Positions 42,501 to 54,500 of a stretch of 64,000 bases of DNA are shown piece by piece. The notes under the pieces were generated by a model that saw only the letters and a list, made by a program, of their open reading frames with translations, ran no database searches and was not told the origin of the DNA. The DNA is taken from assembly GCF_949987535.1 (NCBI RefSeq), contig NC_080078.1:54276207-54340206 (forward strand), given 5' to 3'. Position 1 is the first letter of the stretch. Every line of letters begins with the position of its first letter. The translations under genes were made by a program, and so were the position numbers. Source of the stretch: Balaenoptera acutorostrata. Lineage: Eukaryota; Chordata; Mammalia; Artiodactyla; Balaenopteridae.

Positions 42501-45500
42501 TGCTTCCCACTAGCTACTTATTTTACATTTGATAGTGTATATATGTCCATGCCACTCTCTCACTTAGTCCCAGCTTACCCTTACCCCTCCCCATGTCCTC
42601 AAGTCCATTCTCTACATCTGAGTCTTTATTCTTGTCCTGCCCCTAGGTTCATAAGGAACAATTTTTTTTTTAGATTCCATATATATGTGTTAGCATATGG
42701 TATTTGTTTTTCTCTTTCTGACTTACTTCACTCAGTATGACAGAATCTATGTCCATCCACCTCACTACAAATAACTCATTTTCGTTTCCTTTTATGGCCG
42801 AATAATATTCCATTGTATATATGTGCCACATCTTCTTTATCAATTCATCTGTTGATGGACACTTAGGTTGCTTCCATGCCCCGGCTATTGTAAATAGTGC
42901 TGCAATGAACATTGGGATACATGACTCTTTTTGAATTATGGTTTTCTCAGGGTATATGCCCAGTTGTGGGATTGCTGGGTTGTATGGTAGTTCTGTTTTT
43001 AGTTTCTTAAGGAACCTCCATACTGTTCTCCATAGTGGCTGTACCAATTTACATTCCCATCAACAGTGCAAGAGGGTTTCCTTTTCTCCACACCTCTCCA
43101 GCATTTATTGTTTGTAGATTTTTTGATGATGGCCATTCTAACCGGTGTGATGTGATACCTCATTGTAGTTTAGACTTGCATTTCTCTAATGATTAGTGAT
43201 GTTGAGCATCCTTTCATACGCTTGTTGGCAATCTGTATATCTTCTTTGGAGAATGTCTATTTAGGTCTTCTGCCCATTTTTGGATTGGGTTGTTTGCTTT
43301 TTTGATATTGAGCTGCATGAGCTGTTTGTATATTTTGGAGGTTAATCCTTTGTCAGTCACTTCGTTTTCAAATATTTTCTCCCATTCTGAGATTTGTCTT
43401 TTCATCTTGTTTATGGTTTCCTTTGCTGTGCAAAGCTTTTAAGTTTCATTAGGTCCTATTTGGTTTTTTTTTGTTTTTACTTCCATTACTCTAGGAGGTG
43501 GGTCGAAAAGGATCTTGCTGTGATGTATGTCATACAGTGTTCTGCCTATGTTTTCTTCTAAGAGTTTTATAGTGTCTGGTCTTAAATTTAGGTCTCTAAT
43601 GCATTTTGAGTTTATTTTTGTGTACAGTGTTGTGGAGTGTTCTAATTTCATTCTTTTACATGTAGCTGTCCAGTTGTCCCAGCATCACTTATTGAAGACC
43701 TGTATCTTCTCCATTGTATATTCTTGCCTCCTATATCAAAGATAAGGTGACCATATGTGTGTGGGTTTACCTCTGGGCTTTATATTCTGTTCTACTGATC
43801 TATAGTTCTTTTTTTGTGCCAATACCATACTGTCTTGATTACTGTAGCTTCGTAGTATAGTCTGAAGTCCGGGAGCCTGATTCCTCCAGCTCCGTTTTTC
43901 TTTCTCAAGATTGCTTTGGCTCTTCGGGGTCTTTTGGGTTTACATAAAAATTGTAAAATGTTTTGTTCTTGTTCTGTGAAAAATGCCATTGGTAGTTTGA
44001 TAGGGATTTCATTGAATCTGTAGATTGCTTTGGGTAGTATAGTATTTTCACAATATTGAGTCTTCGAATCCAAGAACATGGTATATCTCTCCATCTTTTT
44101 GTGTCATCTTTAATTTCTTTCATCAGTGTCTTACAGTTTTCTGCATACAGGTCTTTTGTCTCCTTAGGTAGGTTTATTCCTAGGTATTTTATTCTTTTTG
44201 TTGCAATGGTGAAATGGATTGTTTCCTTAATTTCTCTTTCTGATCTTTTGTTGTTAGTGTATAGGAATGGAAGAGATTTCTGTGCATTAATTTTGTATCC
44301 TGCAACTTTACCAAATTCATTGATTAGCTCTAGTAGTTTTCTGGTGGCATCTTTAGGATTATCTATGTATAGTGTCATGTCATCTGCAAACAGTGACAGT
44401 TTTACTTTTTCTTTTCTGATTTGGATTACTTTTATTTCTTTTCCTTTTCTCATTGCTGTGGCTAGGACTTCCAGAACTATGTTGAATAATGGTGTTGAGA
44501 ATGGACAACTTTGTCTTTTTTCTGATCTTAGAGGAAATGCTTTCAGTTCTTCACCATTGAGAATGATGTTTGCTGTGGGTTTGCCATACATGGCCTTTAT
44601 TATGTTCAAGTAGTTTCCTTCTATGCGCACTTTCTGGACAGTTTTTATCATAAATCGGTGTTGAATTTTGCCAGAAGCTTTTCTGCATCTATTGAGATGA
44701 TCATATGGTTTTTATTCTTCAGTTTGTTAATATGGTGTATCACATTGTTTGATTTGCATATATTGAAGAATCCTTGCATTCCTGCAATAAATCCCACTTG
44801 ATCATGATGTATGATCCTTTTAATGTATTGTTGGATTCTGTTTGCTGTTATTTTGTTGAGGATGTTTTCATCTATATTCATCAGTGATATTACTCTGTAA
44901 TTTTCTTTTCTTGTATTATCTTTCTCTGGTTTTGGTGTCAGGGTGATTGTGGCCTCGTAGAATGAATTTGGGAGGGGTCCTCCCTCCGTAATTTTTTTGG
45001 AAGAGTTTGAGAAGGCTGGGTGTTAGCTCTTCTCTAAATTTTGAAAGAATTCACCTGTGAATCCATCTGGTCCTGGACTTCTGTTTGTTGGAAGATTTTT
45101 AATCACAGTTTCAATTTCATTACTTGTGATTGGTCTGTTCATATTTTCTGTTTCTTCCTGGTTCAGTCTTGGAAGGTTATATCCTTCTAAGAATTTGTCC
45201 ATTTCTTCCAGGTTGTCCGTTTTATTGGCATAGAGTTGCTTGCAGTAGTCTCTTATGATGCTTTGTATTTCTGTGGTGTCGGTCGTAACTTCTTTTTCTA
45301 ATTTTATTGATTTGAGTCCTCTCCCTCTTTTTCTTGCTGAGTCTTGTTAAAGGTTTATTAATTTTGTTTATCTTCTCAAAGAACGAGCTTTTAGTTTTAT
45401 TGATCTCTGCTATTATTTTCTTTGTTTCTATTTCATTTATTTCTGCTCTGATCTTTGTGATTTCTTTCCTTCTAATAACTTTGGGTTTTGCTTGTTCTTC

Positions 45501-48500
45501 TTTCTGTAGTTCCTTTAGCTGTAAAGTTTGATTGTTTATTTGAGATTTTTCTTGTTTCCTGAGTTAGGATTGTATTGCTATAAACTTCCCTCTTAGAACT
45601 GCTTTTGCTGCATCCCATAGGTTTGAATCATCTTGTTTTCATTGTCATTTGTCTCTAGGTATTTTTTGATTTCCTCTTTGATTTCTTCAGTGATCCATTG
45701 GTTATTCAGTAATGTATTGTTTAACCTCCATGTGTTTGTGTTTTTTACGTTTTTTAACCTGTAATTTATTTCTAATCTCATAGCGTTGTGGTCAGAAAAG
45801 ATGCTTGATATGATTTCAATTTTCTTAAATTTACCAAGGCTTGATTTATGACCCAAGATGTGATCTATCATGGAGAATGTTCCATGTGCATTTGAGAAGA
45901 AATTGTATTTTGCAGTTTTCAGATGGTACATCCTATAAATATCAATTAAATCTATCTGATCTATTGTGTCATTTAAAACTGTGTTTCCTTATTAATTTTA
46001 TGTCTGGAAGATCTGTCCATTGGTGTAAGTGAGGTGTTAACGTCCCCCACTATTATTGTGTTACTGCTGATTTCCTCTTTTATAGTTGTTAGCAGTTGCC
46101 TTATGTAGTGTGGTGCTCCTATGTTGGGTGCATATATATTTATAATTGTTATAACTTCTTCTTGGATTGATCCCTTAATCATTATGTAGTGTCCTTCCCT
46201 GTCTCTTGTAACATTCTTTATTTGAAAGTCTATTTTATATGTTATGAGTATTGCTACTCCAGCTTTGTTTTGATTTCCATTTACATGGAATATCTTTTTC
46301 CATCCTCTCATTTTCAGTCTGTATGTGTCCCTAGGTCTGAAGTGGGTCTTTTGTAGACAGCATATATATGTGTCTTGTTTTTGTATCCATTCAGCAAGCC
46401 TGTGTCTTTTGGTTGGAGCATTTAATCCATTCACTTTTAAGTAATTATCGATATATGTCCCTATTACCATTTTCTTAATTGTTTTGGGTTTGTTTTTGTA
46501 GGTCCTTTTCTTCTCCTGTGTTTCCCACTTAGAGAAGTTCCTTTAGCCTTTGTTGTAGAGCTGGGTTTGTGGTGCTGAATTCTCTTAGCTTTTGCTTGTC
46601 TGTAAAGCTTTTGATTTTTCTGTCGAATCGCAATGAGATCCTTGCTGGGTAGAGTAATGCAGGTTGTAGATTCTTCCCTTTCATCACTTTAAATATATCG
46701 TGCCACTTCCTTCTGGCTTGTAGAGTTTCTGCTGAGAAATCAGCTGTTAACCTTATGGGAGTTCCCTTGTATTTTGTTTGTCGTTTTTCACTTGTTGCCT
46801 TTAATACATTTTCTTTGTCTTTAATTTTTGTCAATTTGATTACTATGTGTCTCAGTGTGTTTCTCCTTGGGTTTATCCTGCCTGGGACCCTCTACACCTC
46901 CTGGACTTGGGTGACTATTTCCTTTCCCATGTTAGGGAAGTTGTCAACTACAATCTCTTCAAATATTTTCTTGGGTCCTTTCTCTCTCTCTTCTGCATCT
47001 TGGACCCCTATAATATGTATGTTGGTTTGTTTAATGCTGTCCCAGAGGTCTCTTAGGCTGTCTTCATTTCTTTTCATTCTTTTTTCTTTATTCTGTTCTA
47101 TGGCAGTGATTTCCACCATTCTGTCTTCCAGACCACTTATCCGTTCTTCTGCCTCAGTTATTCTGCTATTGATTCCTTCTAGTGTATTTTTCATTTCAGT
47201 TATTGTATTGTTTCTCTCTGTTTGTTTGTTCTTTAATTCTTCTAGGTCTTTTTTTTTTTTTTTTTTTTATTCTTCTAGGCCTTTGTTAAACATTTCTGGC
47301 ATCTTCTGAATCTTTGCCTCCATTCTTTTTCCAAGGTTTTGGATCACCTTCACTATCATTATTCTCAATTCTTTTTCTGGAAGGTTGCCTATCTCCACTT
47401 CGTTTAGTTTTTTTTCTGGAGTTTTATCTTGTTCCTTCATGTGGTACATAGTCCTCTGCCTTTTCATTTTGTCTGTTTTTCTGTAAATGTGGTTTTTGTT
47501 CCACAGGCTGCAGGATTGTAGTTCTTCTTGCTTCTGCTGTCTGATCTCTAGTGGATGAGGCTATCTAAGCGGCTTGTGCCAGCTTCCTGATGGAAGGAAC
47601 TGGTGGTGGGTTCAGCTGGGCGTTGCTCTTGTGGGCAGAGCTCAATAAAACTTTAATCTGCTGGTCTGCTGATGGGTGGGACTGAGTTCCCCCCGTTGGT
47701 TGTTCGGTCAGAGATGACCCAGCACTGGAGCCTACAGGCCCTTTGGTGGGGTTAATGGTGGACTCTGGGAGGGCTCACACCAAGGAGTACTTCCCAGTAC
47801 TTCTGCTGCCAGTGTCCTTGTCCCCACGGTGAGCCACAGCCACCCCCGCCTCTGCAGGAGACCCTCCAACACAAGTAGGTAGGTCTGGTTCAGTCTCCTA
47901 TGGGGTCAGTGCTCCTTCCCCCTGTGTCCTGATGTACACACTACTTTGTGTGTGCCCTCCAAGAGTAGACTCTCTGTTTCCCCCAGACCTGTCAAAGTCC
48001 TGCCATCAAATCACACTAGACTTCAAAGCCTGTTTCTCTGGGAATTCCTCCTCCCATGGTTGGGTAGCCTGACGTGGGGCTCAGAACCTTCACTCCCATG
48101 GGTGGACTTCTATGGTATAATTGTTTTTCTGTTTGTGAGTCAACTACCCAGAAGTTATGGGATTTGATTTTATTGTGATTGCACCCTTCCTACCATCTTG
48201 TTGTGGCTTCTCCTTTGTCCTTGCATGTGGGGTATCTTTTTTGGTGAGTTCCAGTGTCTTCCTGTCAATGATTGTTCAGCACTTAGTTGTGATTCTGGTG
48301 CTCTCGCAAAGGGGAGTGAATGCACATCCTTCTACTCTGCTATCTTGGACCAATCTAGAACATGTGAATTTTTTTTTTTTTAACTTTTTTTTTAATTTTA
48401 ATTTTTTTTATTTTTTAAAATTTATTTATTTATTTATTTATGGCTGTGTTGGGTCTTCATTTCTGTGCTAGGGCTTTCTCTAGTTGTGGCAAGCAGGGGC

Positions 48501-51500
48501 CACTCTTCATCACGGTGCACGGGCCTCTCACTATCGCAGCCTCTCTTGTTGTGGAGCACAGGCTCCAGACGCGCAGGCTCAGTAATTGTGGCTCACTGGC
48601 CCAGTTGGTCTGTGGCATGTGGGATCTTCCTGGACCAGGGCTCGAACCCGTGTCCCCTGCCTTGGCAGGTAGACTCTCAACCACTGCGCCACCAGGGAAG
48701 CCCGAACATGTGAATTTTTAAGGACACAAACATTCAGTCTATACCACATGGGTTTAACATTTCCATGTACCTATAATTTTAGAAGAAAAATATTTCTAAC
48801 ATTATTTTGAAAAATGGGAATATTTAAAAAGCAGTATTCCATGAAACACAGTTTGGAAGATGGTGATTTAGCATAAAACTTTCAAACAATCAGAATTATA
48901 AACTCTCTTGTGAATCTTTTTTTATTATTCTTGTCAGGTCTGCTCTTGATCTCCATTGCTGAATTTATAAATATATACAATGTTCTGTATCTATCTGCTT
49001 AAGTTTCCAAAACCTGATTTCACTATAACCTTGGGCTATCTTTGAGTGTTAAATTGGAGAACCAGTGTTATTTTCATAATTCTGTTAGAAAATGGTTTTT
49101 ATTGGGAGACTTTTTTTTTTTTTTTAATTTATTTTATTTTATTTATTTATTTATTTTTGGCTGTGTTGGGTCTTCGTTTCTGTGCGAGGGCTTCCTCTAG
49201 TTGTGGCAAGCGGGGGCCACTCTTCATCGCGGTGCGCAGGCCTCTCATTATCGCGGCCTCTCTTGTTGCGGAGAACAGGCTCCAGACACGCAGGCTCAGT
49301 AGTTGTGGCTCATGGGCCCAGTTGCTCCGCGGCATGTGGGATCTTCCCAGACCAGGGCTCGAACCTGTGTGCCCTGCATTGGCAGGCAGATTCTCAACCA
49401 CTGCGCCACCAGGGAAGCCCTATTGGGAGACTTTTGAAAATAATAGTTAAAATACAAAGTATAAAAAAAGTTGGAAACCAATTTAAGGAAATGTTAATCT
49501 ACTATTTAAAACTATATTTTGAGAAACCAATATATTTTGAAGCATGATTAGAGGTTTAGCATGATTAGAAGCATGATTAGAGGTGTAGCATATAATTTTC
49601 ATATTACATTTTTATATATTTCAATGGGCAAAATACGTTTAATTATAGAACACTATTACTTAAAATAATTACTGAAGTTATATCTTTATATTAAGGAATG
49701 TTTTTGAAATAGACTTGTTCATCACCTGTTGTACTGAAAGTGCTTGCTACTTGTATGTTCTTTTATGTTATCCAAATTGTAGAGGAATAATTATATTAAA
49801 TGCTAAATAATATCTTGTTAATAAAAAAATTACTTAGCAAGAGTATTTAATTTTGAGGATAAATACATTTTAACTGCATGTCAATTTGCTATCTATTGAT
49901 AATTTTATTTCATCATTAAATTGTTTTAAGTGTTAACCTTTTTTGGCCAAAGAAGCCATCACTATAATTCCAGATTTAACCCTTGGGTGTATTTCTGTGT
50001 TAAAATTTCCAAGCAAGATACGAATGTATGAGGTCAGGCTCCCTTTGACTGGGATGCTTTAGCCTCAAAACTCAAGCCTTTATTAAGTTGCCTTTTCCAT
50101 ACAATGGTTGTCTTTCTCTTTCTAGGTGATGATGCCAGGGAGGCAGTTAAACATGGTTTGGATGGGATCTTGGTGTCAAATCATGGGGGTCGACAGCTTG
50201 ATGGGGTGCCAGCCACTGTGAGTTTTGGCAAATGCCTCAACTGGAATTCTCCTTTCTATTCCACTTTTGGCTATCTCTATGACTGCCTTTCATTGTGTGT
50301 ATATTTTTGTGTGAACACTCAAGGTAAAATATGTATGAGTATAGGTAAGAACTCAGATTTTAAGTTTAGTGGCAAGTAACTACCTAAATTAGATAATTAT
50401 TCAGTCTATTTAGTTGTAAACTTATAAAAGCCTGTGTTAAATATGCAGTCATTTGTGGGCAGGGATTATTCCTGTATTCATAAATATACCAATAGGTATA
50501 TTATAAATTGGAGTATGAAAGAAAAGATTATGCCATGAGTTTCCTGAAGGTGGGGGTTGAAGAACTGCAGAGGGAGGGCAGGTGGGGAAAGGAAGTAGAA
50601 ATCCTGTGGTCCAGGTAAGGAAATGTCTGCTGCAAACAAGCTACTCTGTTGGATCTGTGAACTACCTTGGCTGCATATTGGAATCACCTGGGAAACTGTA
50701 AAGACTCCTACTTCCTAAGCTGCACCCTAGATCCATCCATTAGAATCTTGCAGGACCAGGGGAGGCAGAGGCACTAGTATTTTTGACAGCTACCCAGGAG
50801 ATCCAATGTGAATCTATGTTTTGTATACACTGTACACACTGTGCTAGGCAAATCAGAGTCCAGAATCCAGATATAAAAGTAAACTAAACTGGCTGGAATG
50901 ATGTGCGATGAAGTCAAAAATGTAAAGGAGAGCAATTAGCTCCAAAAAGGCAAAGAGCCAAGGAACCCAACCAGCGGTAGATTTTAAGATCAAGGATTGG
51001 TGGGCCCAGAAATGGATCAAAAGTCATGGAGGCAGACACATATCTAGGGGTGGATTTCATGGATCCGTGATCTAGAGTGGAGGCCAGGAGCTTTAGGTGG
51101 AGTGGACATGCTGTCCACTTGTGGGAACATGACCAAGATTCTTTTAGATGAGGCAATGGCATTGCAGTTGCCTTTCACCTCTGCTCTGTTCCCATGTGGA
51201 CCCCTGTTTTTACGAGTGTGAATCTAAAAGTGGAATGGGAAAGAGTGAGATGTGTTTGGGGAATACCAAGGAATCCATTTCGTTTGCATTACCTGGTGGG
51301 AGTCGGGAGTCCTGGGAAATACATGTGCTCGGAAAGGTCTGGGATGAGATCCTTTAATATTATGAGTCATTGAATATGCAATAGCAAAGCCCTGAGTTAG
51401 CAGCAATGAGTATCACAAATTAGACTGTGGCATTACAGGGGGCAAGAAGATCAATGAGGTGGCCCACATAATTATGAGAGCCAAGGAAAGAGAGAAGGGC

Positions 51501-54500
51501 CTGACCTGTTATGGAGCAGAAGGACTCAATAACCCCTCCAAATTTCAGCTTTTTCATCTTTTAAAGTTTAAAAATCAATTAGATTACTTCTTTGGTGCCT
51601 TTAAACTTTAGTGTTCTATAATCTCAATTATCGTAGGCAAAATAAGCTAGCATCATGTAACAAAATTTAAATAAATATGTATCTACAAAATAATGTGGAT
51701 GGACTTCCTAGGCCATCATTTCTGAGCTGGATCATCATATGCATTTTCCCCTTTTGTCAGAACCATTTAGTCATAGTTAATAGGGGATGGCTTTAATTGG
51801 GATGAATATTTGAATTTATTCAAATAATTTAGTAAAGTAGTAGTGGATTACTGTTGCATTAAACTAGCAGGCTGATTTAGCTAAAGCCATGGATGCTGTG
51901 TAGGTTAGGGCAGATTTAATGATGACAGGGGACTATTGGGTATACGCATTTGCACTCAGACTTTTTCATGAAGCACTAATGGGCTAATGATAGGAATGAA
52001 TCAAGTCTTTGCATGCAGTCAATAATTAAAATTAAAATTAAAACAACTTCATAAAATTGAAAGTTGTCAGCTCTTTCCAATTCAGCATTACTTATAAAAA
52101 CCCATCTTTTTAGGTGATATTAAACATTGCCTGCAGTGGAGAGTGAAGAGCTCCTTCGGGCAGGGAGAAGTTGGTCACAGTTCAAGGCTTTTCCACTGAT
52201 TTATGACTCTCTTTTGTATGAAGATGTAGACTTAGTGTGCAGGCCAAATTCAGTTTGTTTTCTAAAAATAAAATTTAAATCTACTGAAATCAAATCTAAC
52301 TAGATTTTAAGGGGGAAAATATCTAAATGGTGTGATTTATTTCCTTCTGGCTGAGGGGGTATGGAAACTTATCTAAAAGGGCTTTGTGAGTTGTGGTCTC
52401 AGAGACTGTTTTAAGAAAAACAATTATCTTCCTCTTCTCATGATGTGTGCATGAGATGAGATGCTTGCTTGAGTTTTGCCTCCTACTTTAGAGCAAATTT
52501 AAGGTGCATGACAATGAGAGGAATGTGAAATAGGATTGAGGTTATAGTGAAGGTGTTTTTCTCTCAGTGTGGTGGTTTTGAGGCGTGTGGCAAAAGGCCT
52601 GGAGGATGCTGTGGTGTAGAACTTTTCAGTAGATGCACAGAAGGACTTGCTGTCCTGTACATTCTGTGACATCATAAGTCAGAGTCAAAGAGGCAACATG
52701 ATTTCACTGGCAGGGCATTGAAATGAACCCAGAGTTTTGGGTTCAAGTCCTTGGCTTGCCTCCTCTGAGGGGTGAGAGCTGAGTGAGCAAGTTGCTCAAA
52801 CTTTTCAGCCTTAGCCTCTTCATAATGTTGTGTTGGTTGCAAAAATAAAACATCTGGATTATATGATTTCTACATTTCTATAAATCACAGAGTTTCTTTG
52901 TATGGAGAAATACTTATCACTAAGAGTCCTAGAACAGGAGTTTGACTTAGATCCATCTTAATGCAATGCTATCAAGAACCACTGCCAGACCCCTGCTACA
53001 GCAAAGAGTTTAAAAATAAGTTCATGTTAAGATCCTTACCCTGAAGGTAATAATGTGGCCAAGACTTGTCTTGGAGTAATTAGAGAATGATATGGCAGAA
53101 TCAAATCGATTTCCAAAATCCACAGTACTGGAACATCTCAAACTGGGGTCTAAAGACAGATTCTCTGGAGTCTGAACCCTAGGAGAATTTTTTTTTCATT
53201 TTTTCATCTTTGTTTTGATGCTAACTGGACCCAAACTACCTTAAACTTAAATATATGACATTCTTTTCTAGTGAAAATTCTCAACTGTAAAACCTTTTCA
53301 GAAAATAAACTTTGGGTTGTTAAATCAGTGTTTCTAAAATTGAGTCCTTGGGCATATTCTATGAGATCTTTCATTTTTCCTTCTGAAAGGGATTCATGAA
53401 ATTCTACCTTTGAGAAACACTTGATATATCAGTTAGCTTTTGCTGTGTAACAAACCACTCTGAAATTTACTGGCTAAAATCCAACAGCCATTTATTCATG
53501 TCACAACTTTGTGTGTTGGCAATTTGAGCTGATATCTACTGGGAGGTTTTTCTGGTCCTGGCTGGGCTCACTCATATGCGTATGTGGTCAATTGCTGGGT
53601 CTACTAGGGCAGACTAGTGTAGGATGACATCAGCAAGGATGACTCTGCATCGTCTCACATCTAGCACATTAGGTGGCCTGGTTTCCTAGAGAGCAAGTGG
53701 AAATATGCAAAACCTCTTGAGCGCTAGGCTTAGAACAGGCACACTGTCACTTCTCTCTTGTTCTATTAGTGAAAGCAGGTCACAAGCCTAGTTCAGATTC
53801 AAGGGGTGAGGAAACAGACTCTTCTGGCCCCATTTCTCCCTCTTGATGGGAGAAGCAGAAATGTCACATTGCAAGGAAATGGAGATAGGGAAGGAAATAG
53901 TTGTAGCCATTTTTACAGTTGCAAACAATCGCCAGACCTATATGGACCGGTGATTTTCTAAACGTGTTTAGTAGAACTCACACCCCCACCCCCAGCCAGG
54001 GCTGCCTGGTGAAGCGTGATGGGTAGAGAGTCAGAGGAGGACTCGTGGGCAGTGGCCTGGAATCTGTCTCCTTCACTGTTAACTAAAGCACCTCTGGCTT
54101 TATCTGCTTTTGTTTGTGCTCAACTGCTTTGGTTTGGAAATCAAGAGTATAGGACTGGATGTTATAAGAAGGTAGAAAGATGGAAGCCCTCTGTGAGTGG
54201 AAGTTTTGTGGGACAGGGAGGACCTGGAAGTGTGTACCTTGAGCAGGAACAGGAAAGAGGGGGGTTCTTTGGGAGTCAGATCCCTGTGGGATTCATTTTG
54301 GATTCCTTAAACTGCCTGGCATAGTGCCTGGAATCTGCCAGGTAATCAATAAAGTGTTTGATAAATCAATGAATGGGATATATATATATATATATAGCTG
54401 ATTCACTTCATTATAAAGCAGAAAATAATACACCATTGTAAAGCAATTATACTCCAATAAAGATGTTAAAAAAAAATCAATGAATGGATGGATGAGTGAG

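Larger units (their letters stand above)
33344..50125 (+). other. HAO1: Intron 4 of HAO1 (16.8 kb)
   Basis: GT/AG intron in phase 1. Main contents: MIR (37045-37265), hAT relic (37588-37800), HAL1-like relic (38510-39640), mariner-like element (39922-40142), MLT1 LTR split by a 7.7-kb L1 block (40302-48747) and two CHR SINEs (48374-48703, 49115-49420). In 33344-34500, 34900-37000 and 49600-50125 I recognise nothing beyond A/T-rich unique sequence; 34550-34870 looks like an old L2/MIR-type relic. Confidence 0.85.

Noticed and set aside
41640..47467. Many minus-strand frames with reverse-transcriptase and endonuclease-like sequence
   Set aside because: They are pieces of LINE-1 ORF2 and ORF1 broken by frameshifts and stops. 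They are annotated as mobile elements, not as genes, and cannot be active.
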